A stretch of 64,000 bases of DNA from RH-AL1 sp965198485 (GCA_965198485.1 CBDAPQ010000005.1:744001-808000), one strand, 5' to 3'; shown: positions 50,769 to 60,185, counted from the first letter of the stretch. Numbers and translations are program-made. Notes: generated from the sequence alone by a model not told the origin.

Positions 50769-53000
50769 TCAGCTGGCCTTGAGGCTGTCGAAGTCGAACG
50801 GCAGCGAGCGCAGCCGTTTACCGGTCGCGGCGAAGATCGCGTTCGACACCGCCGGCGCGATCGGCGGCACGCCCGGTTCGCCGACCCCCGTCGGCTTCTC
50901 CTTCGAGGCCACGATGTAGACCTCGACCTTCGGCATGTCGCTCATGCGCAGCGGCTGGTAGCTGTCGAAGTTGGCCTGCTCGACCTCGCCGTTCTTGAAG
51001 GTGATCTGGTTGCGCAGGGCAGCGCCCAGCCCGTAGCCGACGCCGCCCTCCATCTGCGCCTTGATAACGTCGGGGTTGACCGCGATGCCGCAATCCACCG
51101 CCACCACGACGCGGTCGACCTTCACGTCGGAGCCGTTCACCGTGACGTCGGCGATCATCGCGACGTAGGTGTTGAAGCTCTCGTGCACAGCGACGCCGCG
51201 GCCCTTTCCGGCGGCGAGCTTCTCGCCGAGCGGCGCCTTCTCCGCCGCCAGCTCGAGCACGCCGACGTGGCGCGGATGGTTCTTCAGCATGGCGAGGCGG
51301 AACGCCACCGGGTCCTGCCCGGCGGCGTGAGCCAGTTCGTCCACCATCACCTCGACGGCCTGCGCGGTGTGGCTATGGCCGACCGAGCGCCACCACAGCG
51401 TCGTGATGGGCGTGGGCGCATCATGCCAGTCCACCAGCAGGTTGGGGACGGCGTAGGGCATGTCGGACACGCCCTCAACCGCGGTGGCATCGACGCCGTT
51501 CTTGACCATGACCGGCGCGAAGGCTGTGCCCTTCATGAAGGACGCGCCGACGAGCCGGTGCTGCCAGGCGGCGATGCCGCCCTTCGGGTCCAGCGCCGCG
51601 CGGATCTTGTGATAGAACATCGGACGGTAGCGACCGCCCTTCATCTCATCCTCGCGGGTGTAGACGAGGTGAACCGGCCGCTTGCCGTCGGTCTTCGACA
51701 TGATCGCCGCCGTCTCGCCGAAATAGTCGGCATCCGGCGTCGCCCGCCGGCCGAACGAGCCGCCGGCCCACATCGTGTGGATGCGGACCTTGTCCGGCGT
51801 GGTCCCGAGGTACTTGGCCGCCACCATCTGCTCGATCGTCTGGAACTGCGACCCGGCGAAGAAGTCGTAGGAGCCGTCCGCCGCCTTCTCGACCGTGCAG
51901 TTCAGAGGTTCCAGAGGCGCGTGCGCGAGGAACGGGAACGTGAACTCCACCTCGATCACCTTGGCGGCCGCCTTGAGCGAGTCGTCCGCCGTGCCCTTTT
52001 TCGCCGCCACGGCGCCTTGCGTCTCCGCCGCCTTGCGGTAGTCGGCCAGCATGTCGGCGCTGGAGCGCGTCTCGCCGGCGTCGTTCCAGGTGATCTTGAG
52101 CGCGTCGCGGCCCTTGCGGGCGGCGTAGGTGTCGTCGGCGAGCACGGCGACGCCCTGGGGCACCACCACGACGTCGACCACGCCCTTCACGGCGCGCGCG
52201 TCCTTGTCGTCGACGCTCTTCAGCCCGGCGCCGAAGCGCGGCGGTCGCGTCATGACGGCCGTCAGCATGTTGGGCCGGCGCACGTCGAGCGCGTATTTCG
52301 CCGATCCGTCGGTCTTCACGATATAATCGATGCGATGGATCTTGGTGCCGATCAGCGTGAAGTCCTTGGGGTCCTTCAGCTTGATGTCGTCGGGTACCGG
52401 CTCCTTGGCCGCGGCCTCGGCGAGCTCGCCGAAGCTGGCGCGCTTGCCCGACTTGTGGGTCAGCACGCCCCTGGAGACGACGATCTCGTCGGCCGGCACC
52501 TTCCAGGCATCGACGGCGGCCTGCACCAGCATGGCGCGGGCCGCGGCGCCGGCCTTGCGTAGCTGGTCCCAGCTGTTGTTAACGGCGGTGGAGCCGCCGG
52601 TGCCCTGGATGCCGAAGGCGAGGTTGGCGTAGAGCTTGGCGTCGGCCGGCGCGAACTCGAAGCGCATCTGCGACCAGTCGGCATCGAGCTCCTCGGCGAC
52701 GATCGTCGGTAGGCCGGTGGTGTTGCCCTGGCCCATGTCGAGGTGCTTGACGATCACCGTGACACTGTTGTCGGGCGCGATGCGCACGAAGGCGTTCGGC
52801 TCGGGCGGGGCGCCGGCGGAGGCGAGGGAGACCGCCTTGCCGCCGCCAGGCGAACCGTCGGCGGCAAAGCCGCGGCCCGAGACGAGCGTGAGGCCGAGGA
52901 CGAGACCGCCGGCGGCCGAGCCGCGGAGGATGGCGCGGCGCGAGGCGAGCGGCGGCTCGACCGGCAGGAGGGCAGGCGAGGCGGATTGCTTGGAGATCAT
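50769..53000 (-). CDS. Molybdenum hydroxylase large subunit, Tat-exported (IorB-like)
   Basis: The 743-aa protein belongs to the xanthine dehydrogenase / aldehyde oxidase superfamily, molybdopterin-binding subunit. The N-terminus has a Tat signal, SRRAILRGSAAGGLVLGLTL, so it is exported folded. The body has DMGQGNTTGLPTIVAEELD, VRIHTMWAGGSFGRRATPDA and GVGEPGVPPIAPAVSNAIFA near the end with the catalytic-type Glu (GVGEPG). Isoquinoline 1-oxidoreductase beta subunits have this form. The ATG at 53000 is used because the Tat signal begins there. The 2Fe-2S partner is just upstream. Confidence 0.9.
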   Translation of the reverse strand: MISKQSASPALLPVEPPLASRRAILRGSAAGGLVLGLTLVSGRGFAADGSPGGGKAVSLASAGAPPEPNAFVRIAPDNSVTVIVKHLDMGQGNTTGLPTIVAEELDADWSQMRFEFAPADAKLYANLAFGIQGTGGSTAVNNSWDQLRKAGAAARAMLVQAAVDAWKVPADEIVVSRGVLTHKSGKRASFGELAEAAAKEPVPDDIKLKDPKDFTLIGTKIHRIDYIVKTDGSAKYALDVRRPNMLTAVMTRPPRFGAGLKSVDDKDARAVKGVVDVVVVPQGVAVLADDTYAARKGRDALKITWNDAGETRSSADMLADYRKAAETQGAVAAKKGTADDSLKAAAKVIEVEFTFPFLAHAPLEPLNCTVEKAADGSYDFFAGSQFQTIEQMVAAKYLGTTPDKVRIHTMWAGGSFGRRATPDADYFGETAAIMSKTDGKRPVHLVYTREDEMKGGRYRPMFYHKIRAALDPKGGIAAWQHRLVGASFMKGTAFAPVMVKNGVDATAVEGVSDMPYAVPNLLVDWHDAPTPITTLWWRSVGHSHTAQAVEVMVDELAHAAGQDPVAFRLAMLKNHPRHVGVLELAAEKAPLGEKLAAGKGRGVAVHESFNTYVAMIADVTVNGSDVKVDRVVVAVDCGIAVNPDVIKAQMEGGVGYGLGAALRNQITFKNGEVEQANFDSYQPLRMSDMPKVEVYIVASKEKPTGVGEPGVPPIAPAVSNAIFAATGKRLRSLPFDFDSLKAS

Positions 53001-53010
53001 GGCGGCCTCC

Positions 53011-53466
53011 TCAGGCGAGCTTGGTGGAGGCTTGATGGATGGCGGCGCGGATGCGGCCGTAGGTGGCGCATCGGCACACGTTGCCGTCCATCGCGCCGTT
53101 AATGTCCTCGTCGCTGGGCTTCGGCGTCTGCGCGAGCAGGCCGACGGCCGACATGATCTGGCCGGACTGGCAATAGCCGCACTGCACGACATCGAGGTCG
53201 CGCCATGCCGCCTGCACCGCCTCGGCGACCTTGCCGTGGATGCCCTCGATGGTGGTGATCTCGTGCCCGGCGGCGGCGCTCACCGGCGTCTGGCAGGAGC
53301 GCACCGGCTGCCCGTCGAGGTGCACGGTGCAGGCGCCGCACTGGCCGATGCCGCAGCCGTATTTGGTGCCCGTCATGTTGAGCGCGTCGCGCACCGCCCA
53401 GAGCAGCGGCATGTCGGGATCGAGATCGAGCTGGTGGCTCGACCCGTTGATCTTCAAACTGAGCAT
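53011..53466 (-). CDS. Molybdenum hydroxylase 2Fe-2S subunit (IorA-like)
   Basis: The 151-aa protein has two [2Fe-2S] domains: a plant-type one with GTKYGCGIGQCGACTVHLDG and RSCQTP, and a helical one with QCGYCQSGQIM and NVCRCATYGRI. It passes electrons from the molybdenum site of the neighbour. It has no signal peptide of its own, so it is probably exported with the Tat-signal-bearing large subunit. It is 10 nt upstream of that gene. Confidence 0.94.
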   Translation of the reverse strand: MLSLKINGSSHQLDLDPDMPLLWAVRDALNMTGTKYGCGIGQCGACTVHLDGQPVRSCQTPVSAAAGHEITTIEGIHGKVAEAVQAAWRDLDVVQCGYCQSGQIMSAVGLLAQTPKPSDEDINGAMDGNVCRCATYGRIRAAIHQASTKLA

Positions 53467-53643
53467 GGTGTGTCTCCGTAGCGTCCGGCCGGCCCACATG
53501 GCCGCGCGTTTCCGCCGAGGTTCATCGTCGTTCTACCGACCGGGGATAGGCGCATACCGCCTGCGTTTGCCGTCTGGTCCGTCAGCTCTCTTAGAATGCA
53601 TCCAAAAAAATGGCGATTGATTGACTTGGACCGGCGAGTGGGG

Positions 53644-55218
53644 TCAGACCTGGAATGGGCGTTCCGCCAGTCCGGCGTCGCCGGCCGTCTGCCGCGTCGC
53701 GACCGACACGGCCACCGCGACGGCGAAGGCCAACGGAATGGTGATGATGGCCGGCGGGTCGAAGGGAAACAGCGGCGTGGCATGGCCCAGCACCTTGACC
53801 CAGATCGCCGGGCCGACGAACGTCAGCGCCACGGCGGAGACGAGCCCGGTGACGCCGCCCGCCAGCGCGCCGGCCGTGGTCAGCCCGCGCCAATAGATCG
53901 CCAGCAGGAGCACCGGGAAGTTCGCGCTGGCGGCGACGGCGAAGGCAAGCCCTGTGGTATAGGCGACGTTCTGGCCTCGGAAGACCAGGCCCAGCGCGAC
54001 GGCGAGCAGGCCGATCGCCACGGTCGCGGCCCGGGACACGATCATCTCGCGGCGCTCGTCGACGTTGCGGAACACGCGGCCGTAGAGGTCGTGCGCGATC
54101 GCCGAGGCCCCGGCCAACCCGAGGCCGGAGACGACGGCGAGGATGGTGGCGAAGGCGACGGCCGAGATGAAGCCCATCATCGGCGCGCCGCCGAGGGCGT
54201 TGGAGAGGTGGATCGCCGCCATGTTGGCGCCGCCGCGCAGGCCGCCCGCCGCCGTCCTGAAGGCGGGATCGGGCATCACGATCGCCACGGCCCCGTAGCC
54301 GATCACCATGACCAAAATGAAGAAGATGCCGCAGAACAGGGTCGTGTAGAAGGTCGAGAGCCGCGCGGTGCGCACGTCCCTCACCGTAAAGAAGCGCATC
54401 AGGATGTGCGGCAGGCCGGCGACGCCGCAGCTCAGCCCGAGCGTCAGCGAGAACCAGGAGACCGGGTCCTTCCGCAGCCCGGCCGACGCGTAGATCGCGT
54501 CATGCTTGGGCTGAACCGCCGCCGCACGCGCGAACAGGGCGCCGACGTCGAAATGGAAGCGGGCGAGCAGCAGCAGGGCGAGCAGCGCGGCGCCGCACAG
54601 GAACATGCCGGCCTTGATGATCTGCACCCATGTCGTCGCCGCCATGCCGCCGAACACCACGTAGACGATCATCAGGATCCCGACGATGACGACGGCGAGC
54701 CTGTAGTCGAGCCCGAACAGCAGTTCGATGAGCTGCCCGGCCCCGACCATCTGGCCGATGAGGTAAAGCGTGATAACGACGAGCGAGTTCACCGCCGCCA
54801 TGATCCGCATCGGCCGCTCCGACAGGCGCTGGGCGAGCACGTCGGCAAAGGTGAAGCGGCCCAGCGCCCGCAGCGGCTCGGCGATAAGGAACAGCAGGAT
54901 CGGCCAGCCGCACAGGAAGCCGAGGGCGTAGACCATGCCGTCGAAGCCGCTCGTGGTGATGAGCGCGGTCAAGCCGAGGAAGGCGGCGGCGCTGAGATAA
55001 TCGCCGGCCATGGCGAGCCCGTTCTGCAGCGCGGTGATGTCGCCGCCGGCGGTGTAGAAGGCGGCCCGCGTGCGGTTGCGCCGCGCGACGCGCCAGGTGA
55101 TGACCAGCGTCAGCGCAACGAAGGCGAGGAACAGGCCGATCGCCAGCGGATCGACCGCCTGTTTGGCGCCGCCGGCCGCGAGGGCGAGGGCGGGCAGGAT
55201 CGGGTGCAGCGCCGGCAT
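53644..55218 (-). CDS. actP: Cation/acetate symporter ActP-like
   Basis: The 524-aa sodium:solute symporter-family protein has about 13 hydrophobic segments. AFYTAGGDITALQNGLAMAG, DYLSAAAFLGLTALITTSGF and VFGGMAATTWVQIIKAGMFL match ActP-type acetate permeases. Its ATG at 55218 overlaps the stop of the DUF485 gene (ATGA). That gene pair is the classical yjcH-actP operon. No acs gene is in the window. Substrate by homology is acetate or another short monocarboxylate. Confidence 0.9.
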   Translation of the reverse strand: MPALHPILPALALAAGGAKQAVDPLAIGLFLAFVALTLVITWRVARRNRTRAAFYTAGGDITALQNGLAMAGDYLSAAAFLGLTALITTSGFDGMVYALGFLCGWPILLFLIAEPLRALGRFTFADVLAQRLSERPMRIMAAVNSLVVITLYLIGQMVGAGQLIELLFGLDYRLAVVIVGILMIVYVVFGGMAATTWVQIIKAGMFLCGAALLALLLLARFHFDVGALFARAAAVQPKHDAIYASAGLRKDPVSWFSLTLGLSCGVAGLPHILMRFFTVRDVRTARLSTFYTTLFCGIFFILVMVIGYGAVAIVMPDPAFRTAAGGLRGGANMAAIHLSNALGGAPMMGFISAVAFATILAVVSGLGLAGASAIAHDLYGRVFRNVDERREMIVSRAATVAIGLLAVALGLVFRGQNVAYTTGLAFAVAASANFPVLLLAIYWRGLTTAGALAGGVTGLVSAVALTFVGPAIWVKVLGHATPLFPFDPPAIITIPLAFAVAVAVSVATRQTAGDAGLAERPFQV

Positions 55219-55454
55219 CACGGCGTCCTCCGGTTGGCCAGGACCACGTAGAGGCCGGTGCTGCCGATCGCGAAGGCGATCATCAGGGCGGCGAGGATCA
55301 GCGACAGGGGTATGCCGCCGACGAGCAGCGCCATGGCCTCGGGCGCCACTGCCGCGAAGGTCAGCAGCGCGGCGAGGACGGCGAGGAGCGCGCCGGCGAA
55401 GCAGAGGCGCATGGCCAGGGAGGTGTCGGCGGAAGGGAGCGGTACGGGAGCCAT
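55218..55454 (-). CDS. DUF485 membrane protein YjcH-like
   Basis: The 78-aa protein has two hydrophobic helices, LCFAGALLAVLAALLTFAAV and PLSLILAALMIAFAIGSTGL, and precedes actP as in many bacteria. The sequence is too divergent for the usual DUF485 motifs to be clear, so the call depends on position and topology. Its 4-nt overlap with actP supports one operon. Confidence 0.65.
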   Translation of the reverse strand: MAPVPLPSADTSLAMRLCFAGALLAVLAALLTFAAVAPEAMALLVGGIPLSLILAALMIAFAIGSTGLYVVLANRRTP

Positions 55455-55469
55455 GGTGGACGACCTTTC

Positions 55470-56102
55470 TCAGACGACCTTGTCGCGGATGAGCTGCGCG
55501 ACGGGCATGGTGGCGGCGAACGAGGGCCGGGCGCACAGCGCGTCGGCGTAGCCGGCGAGGTCGGGGTAGGCGCCGCGCCAATCCTTCTCGGGGAAGCGTA
55601 CGCCGAGGTAGCCGAGCACGCTGCCGATCGCGATGTCGGCGAGGCCGAAGCGCTCGCCCACGGCGAAGCGGCGGGTGCCCACCGCGTCGGCGAGGGCGGC
55701 GACGCCGCCGTCGATCTTGCGGCGCTGGCGCAGGATCCAGGCGTCGCTCTGCTGGCCCTGCGGGCGCATGCGCTCGAACATGATCAGGATCACCGCGTCG
55801 CAGATGCCGTCGGCGATCACCTCGAGCCGCTTGGCGGCGAGGATGCCGTCATCGTCGCCCGGCAGCAGCGGCGGCTCGGGATGGCGCCGCTCGAGCCATT
55901 CCAGGATGTAGCTCGACTGGAACAGCGGCTCGCCGCCGTCGGGGATAAGGACCGGCAGCTTCTCCAGCGGGTTGAACTGCGGCAGGCAGGTGTCGTCGTT
56001 CCACGGCACCTCGGTGTGCAGCTCGAACGGGATGCCTTTCTCGGCGAGCGCGATGCGCACCTTGCGGGCGTAGGGGGACGGCGACGCGCTGATCAGCTTC
56101 AT
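55470..56102 (-). CDS. Glutathione S-transferase family protein
   Basis: The 210-aa protein has an N-terminal thioredoxin-like domain with SPSPYARKVRIALAEKGIPF, NPLEKLPVLIPDGGEPLFQS (cis-Pro, Glu/Ser for glutathione gamma-Glu) and a helical C-terminal domain with FGLADIAIGSVLGYL. The ATG at 56102 gives the family N-terminus, and a longer frame upstream is not coding. The physiological substrate is unknown. Confidence 0.92.
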   Translation of the reverse strand: MKLISASPSPYARKVRIALAEKGIPFELHTEVPWNDDTCLPQFNPLEKLPVLIPDGGEPLFQSSYILEWLERRHPEPPLLPGDDDGILAAKRLEVIADGICDAVILIMFERMRPQGQQSDAWILRQRRKIDGGVAALADAVGTRRFAVGERFGLADIAIGSVLGYLGVRFPEKDWRGAYPDLAGYADALCARPSFAATMPVAQLIRDKVV

Positions 56103-56157
56103 GGCGGGATCGCAGACAAACCGCGTGCCACCCGGCGAAGCGCCCGTTAGCAGCGGC

Positions 56158-56238
56158 TTAACCATAACGCCATCGCCGGCGGGTCCCGGACCCCGGTAAA
56201 GCCCCGGCAAGGTAAACGGACAACCTCCGCTTAACCAT
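56158..56238. promoter_or_regulatory. Two TTAACCAT sites between gst and pal2
   Basis: TTAACCAT occurs at 56158-56165 and 56231-56238 in the divergent gst/pal intergenic region, each within GCTTAACCAT. CtrA half-sites in alphaproteobacteria resemble TTAACCAT, so cell-cycle control of pal is conceivable. No full TTAA-N7-TTAA site is present, so the call is weak. Confidence 0.3.
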
Positions 56239-56286
56239 CGCGGCGTATTCCAGGACGCAGTTTCAGTCGTGTTCGGAGAGTACCCC

Positions 56287-56892
56287 ATGCGCCTCGCGCG
56301 TTTCGAGCGGCACGCCAAGCTGGCCGCCCTCCTCTGCCTCGGCCTCAGCATCGCCGCCTGCGCCAAGACCCCCGGCGAGGAAGGCCTCGCTGGCCTCGGC
56401 GGCGGGCCCAGCGGCGGCCGCTACGCCGACGGCGCCGGCGGCACCGGCCGCGACGGCGGCATCAGGCACCACGGGCTGGACGAAGAGGGGCGCGACGGCC
56501 GCGGCGGCCACGGCAACGCCGTGCCGGGCAGCGCCCAGGACTTCGCCGAGAACGTCGGCGACCGGGTGTTCTTCGAGTCCGACCAGACCGAGCTGACCCC
56601 CAAGGCTCAGCAGACGCTCGACCGCCAGGTGGCCTGGCTGCAGCGCTACGACCGCGGCGCCTTCACCGTGGAGGGCCACGCCGACGAGCGCGGCACCCGC
56701 GAGTACAATTTCGCGCTGGGCGCCCGCCGCGCCGAGAGCGCCAAGCAGTACCTCATCGCCCGCGGCATCCCGACCTCGCGCATCCACACCATCTCCTACG
56801 GCAAGGAGCGCCCGGTGGCCGTGTGCAACGACATCTCCTGCTGGTCGCAGAACCGCCGCGCCGTAACCGTCGTGCAGGGCGGCCAGTCCTAG
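56287..56892 (+). CDS. pal: Peptidoglycan-associated lipoprotein, second copy
   Basis: The 201-aa lipoprotein has a lipobox in SIAAC (about residue 25) and an OmpA-like domain with VFFESDQTELTPKAQQTLDR, VEGHADERGTREYNFALGAR and ISYGKERPVA. Compared with the first copy, the OmpA domain is nearly the same, but a Gly/Asp/His-rich spacer (GGGPSGGRYADGAGGTGRD) of about 40 residues is inserted after the lipobox. The ATG at 56287 starts the signal peptide. Confidence 0.93.
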   Translation: MRLARFERHAKLAALLCLGLSIAACAKTPGEEGLAGLGGGPSGGRYADGAGGTGRDGGIRHHGLDEEGRDGRGGHGNAVPGSAQDFAENVGDRVFFESDQTELTPKAQQTLDRQVAWLQRYDRGAFTVEGHADERGTREYNFALGARRAESAKQYLIARGIPTSRIHTISYGKERPVAVCNDISCWSQNRRAVTVVQGGQS

Positions 56893-56987
56893 GGCCGCCG
56901 CGCCTGCACCCTCGCCCGGCTTGACCGGAGCGGCGAAGCGCGGTCCCATGCCGCATGTCGCCCCTCCGTCAGCTTGCCCAGGCCCGC

Positions 56988-57401
56988 ATGACCCGTTCCG
57001 ACCAGGCCGCCATCGTCGACGCCCCGCCGACCTCCGACCCGGCGATCCGCACCATCGCCATGCCGACCGACACCAACCCAGCCGGCGACATCTTCGGCGG
57101 GTGGCTGCTCTGGCAGATGGACCTCGCCGCCGGCAACGCCGCCGCCCGCCACGCCCGCGGCCGCTGCGCCACCGTCGCCATCGACAAGATCACCTTCATG
57201 CAGCCCGTCCGCGTCGGCGACGAGGTCACCGTCTACGCCGAACTGCTCTCCACCGGCCGCACCTCGATGCGCTTCGAGGTCACCGCCTGGCGCCGCCGCC
57301 GCGACGGCGAGACCGTGCACAAGGTCACCGGCGCGATCTTCACCTTCGTCGCCCTCGACCTCGACGGCCGCTCCCGCGAGATCCGGCCGATGGTCAGGTG
57401 A
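56988..57401 (+). CDS. Acyl-CoA thioesterase (hotdog fold, YciA-like)
   Basis: The 137-aa enzyme has the hotdog landmarks AMPTDTNPAGDIFGGWLLWQ, MDLAAGNAAARHARGRC and VAIDKITFMQPVRVGDEVTV, as in YciA acyl-CoA thioesterases (Asn/Asp and Gly of NxxGxxxGG). It splits acyl-CoA to free acid and CoA. An earlier in-frame ATG at 56955 adds 11 residues; 56988 (MTRSDQAA) is preferred. The 3' end is echoed by a degenerate fragment at 60186-60298. Confidence 0.88.
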   Translation: MTRSDQAAIVDAPPTSDPAIRTIAMPTDTNPAGDIFGGWLLWQMDLAAGNAAARHARGRCATVAIDKITFMQPVRVGDEVTVYAELLSTGRTSMRFEVTAWRRRRDGETVHKVTGAIFTFVALDLDGRSREIRPMVR

Positions 57402-57507
57402 GAGCCGCTTGCCCGCCGCGCGCCGTCCATGTAGGTAATATAGCCGAGGGCGTCGTCCGTGTAAACCCTTGCGAGGCAGGCGAAACCCCGACGCGCCACG
57501 CTCCAAG

Positions 57508-57579
57508 CCCTGACATCTGGCCCTGCCAAAGTCAGGGTACCGCGACAAATCTTGGGGCCGCTGTCAGGGTACCGCGACA
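57508..57579. repeat. Palindromic direct repeats upstream of the HlyD fragment
   Basis: GTCAGGGTACCGCGACA occurs at 57531-57547 and 57563-57579, a 32-bp period. Each copy is nearly palindromic (TGTC..GGTACC..GACA). A third half-site CCCTGAC at 57508-57514 faces the first copy in the inverse orientation. Repeats of this kind are found at ends of some insertion elements (IS21-type) or as operators. Confidence 0.65.
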
Positions 57580-57662
57580 CAAAACCATGCCATCGGCGCG
57601 TTCCGCGACAAGGCTCGAATTTCAGGGGTCGTTCGCCGACATGACGAAAAAAGCAGCATGCC

Positions 57663-58361
57663 GTGCCTGTCGCAAGCCGATCATGGATCGAGGCCGAGAT
57701 CGCCGCGCTCGACGCCAAGCGCGACGAGGCCCGCGCCGCCTTCCTCGCCGACGCCAGCGACCGCCGCACCAAGGCGCTGCAGAAGATCGCCGGGCTTGAC
57801 CAGGAGATCACCAAGGCCAGGCAGAAGGAGAGCTACCGCCGCCTCGTCGCGCCGGTCGACGGCACGGTGCAGAACGTCAAGGTGCACACGCCGGGCGCGG
57901 TGGTGACCACGGCCGACGTGCTGATGACGGTGGTGCCCGACGGCGCCGGAGTCGAGGTCGAGGCGCAGGTCGGCAACGGCGACATCGGCTTCGTGCGCGA
58001 GGGGCAGGAGGTGGCAGTCAAGCTCGACGCCTTCCCCTTCACGCGTTACGGCCTGCTGAAGGGCCACGTCCGCAAGCTCGGCCGCGACGCGGTACAGACC
58101 GGCCAGGTCGCCGGTACCGGACCGACGACTTCGGCGCATCAGAGCGCTGCCGGCGTCGCCGCCCCGGCCGGGGCGCCGGAGTTGAGCTATCCCGCCAAGA
58201 TCACGCTCGACCAGGACTGGATCGGCGTCGCCGGCAAGCACGAGGCGGTGCAGGCCGGCATGCGGGTCTCGGCGGAGATCAAGACGGGTGATCGTAAGGC
58301 GCTGGATTATCTGCTGTCGCCGGTGACGCAGGCGGTGAGGGAAGCGGGAAGAGAACGGTGA
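57663..58361 (+). pseudogene. HlyD-family type I secretion adaptor, N-terminally truncated
   Basis: The 232-aa frame is the C-terminal half of a membrane-fusion protein: alpha-helical hairpin residues (IAGLDQEITKARQKESYRRL), lipoyl-like VAPVDGTVQNVKVHTPGAVV and the beta-barrel PDGAGVEVEAQVGNGDIGF, ending in a coiled tail. The expected transmembrane N-terminus and first half of the helical hairpin are missing. The family is usually about 400 aa or more. The frame opens at a GTG, so it could still be translated, but it lacks its anchor. Confidence 0.75.
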
Positions 58362-58933
58362 GACGCAGATATGATAGCGCCCGAGTTGAAAATGCGCTGA
58401 TTGCGAAGGCCGCAAACATGGAAAAAGTACTAAGTGTATTAGTAATATTTCTATCTATTGTTACACTAATAATTTTGTCGTTAACGGTTAGTTTATTGTC
58501 TCCGAACATCCCGGTCGTCACCAATGCCATAAAAGGAAGGCTCCTACTGACATTATTTGTAATGACGGCTTTGTATTTAAATTCCGGCGGGAGTATATTT
58601 GTATTTTCTTATATCGTACTGAATAAGTCCTTCGCCATTTTAGCGTTTGCGGCTGTGGCATTTCTCGTTGGGTTCAGCATAGTCGCGCAACAAAATTCCA
58701 GAGTCTGGCTGTACGCGTATGAAACCAACGCCGCTCCGATATGCGACGCTTCAGGTCGAAACTGTAGATATTTGGGCGAACTGATAGAACAAGATAGTTT
58801 GGACACATGCAATAAATACATCGGGTCTGCAGGCTTGCTCTGCGTGGCAGGTTATTTCTCTACAAAAGAGTGCGAGGCTGTAGTGTTCTATCTCCCCGTT
58901 AACTCAAAAATAATGCTTCTGAAATGGAAGTAA
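58358..58933 (+). CDS. AT-rich gene for a three-helix membrane protein
   Basis: The 191-aa frame (GTG at 58358 overlapping the HlyD stop; an internal ATG at 58418 is an alternative) has at least three transmembrane helices, such as LVIFLSIVTLIILSLTVSLL and FVMTALYLNSGGSIFVFSYI, then a C-terminal domain with five Cys (PICDASGRNCRYLG, DTCNKYIGSAGLLC, KECEAV) that could form disulfides outside the cytoplasm. I do not recognise it. Its base composition is far more AT-rich than the rest of the window, a sign of recent transfer. Confidence 0.7.
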   Translation: MRRRYDSARVENALIAKAANMEKVLSVLVIFLSIVTLIILSLTVSLLSPNIPVVTNAIKGRLLLTLFVMTALYLNSGGSIFVFSYIVLNKSFAILAFAAVAFLVGFSIVAQQNSRVWLYAYETNAAPICDASGRNCRYLGELIEQDSLDTCNKYIGSAGLLCVAGYFSTKECEAVVFYLPVNSKIMLLKWK

Positions 58934-59233
58934 GACAATTAAAACTTATTGAGAACGATGATAGAGACCACTTGGTCGTATCTATAGATGCAAGCAGGGT
59001 GTTTTACTATCAAAGCTGCTTTACACATTAACTCTGGGAAGGGAATAAACATTTCGAATGATCTGTTCTATGTCAAAGCTCAAACATCTCTCAACGCGAA
59101 ACCTCTCGAAACGACGATCAGCAATCCTGATGGGTCAACCACAACGAGCTACGATGATCCTTCAAGCGGGCAAATAATTACCTCTTTGACAACGAATTCA
59201 GATGGTACATCGAGCCAAGTCGAGTACACTTAT

Positions 59234-59263
59234 GGCAAAGTTAGCGCTTCTGCTAACTTTGCC
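59234..59263. repeat. Perfect 12-bp hairpin at a composition junction
   Basis: GGCAAAGTTAGC (59234-59245) and GCTAACTTTGCC (59252-59263) are perfect complements around GCTTCT. Upstream DNA is AT-rich and downstream DNA GC-rich. The hairpin lies inside the reading frame of the repeat protein, so it is not a normal terminator. Confidence 0.8.
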
Positions 59264-60185
59264 TCATCGGACAACATCGTTGGCTTGAAGGAGATCGCCG
59301 CTGACGGCTCGCAGGCGATCTACACCTTTAATCCGACCACGGGCAACACGATGTCCGAAGTCGATCTCGATATGACTGGAAAGGTCACGACGAAAACGGT
59401 CTTCACCTACGACAACCAGGGTGACTTTTCCGGCTCGAACACCTTCGACGCCAGCGGCGTCCAGACGGCGCAGACCGGTCTCGCGACCGATGGCTCGTCG
59501 TTGACCACCACCTTCGTTGGCGGGCAGGAGTCGGCCTCGGTCTTCACCGACAGCGCAGGAAACGCGACCAACCTCGCCGGCGGCGTAGGTTATGCCCTTG
59601 GTTCGGCACTCGGCTCCGCGCTCGGCGGCAACTCGCTCGCGGCGCGCTCCATCGCCGGCTCGGTCGTCGGCGACGCGGCAGGGGCGCTCGCGAACTTCCT
59701 CTCGACCTCCGGCAGCTTCTCCTCTGTCCTGACCGCCCTCGATCCGGTAACCGGCGCGACGTCGCTTGAACAGGTCTTCAGCGGCGCGCTTTCCAATCTC
59801 GGGGTGACCGGCGCGGCGTCGAAGACCGTGATCGACGACGTCGACGGCGGCCTCGCCAACCTGCTGACCGCCGAAGCCGGCCAAGCGCTCGGGCTGAAGG
59901 GCTTTGCTGGCGTCGCCTTCACCAGCATCGGCGGCAGCGTTACCACGCAGCTCGTCAAGAACCTGGGCGCCCTGACCGCCTTTCTCAACGGGCTGACCGG
60001 CGCGACGGAGACGAGCCTGCTCTCCGGCTATGACGCTAACATCGTAAGCTCCCCGATCAGAAACCTATCCGGCGCCGGCGGCGGCTTCCTCGGTTCGCAG
60101 CTCGTCCCGGCAACTGGACCTTGGTCGGTACGGCGGCTGGGCAGGACAGTTCACCGACTACGCCGGCGGGGTCGGAATGGGCTAG

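Noticed and set aside
50751..55251. Long plus-strand frames opposite the molybdenum hydroxylase and actP
   Set aside because: Both minus-strand genes have clear motifs. The opposite frames are Arg/His/Asp-rich shadow products without motifs.
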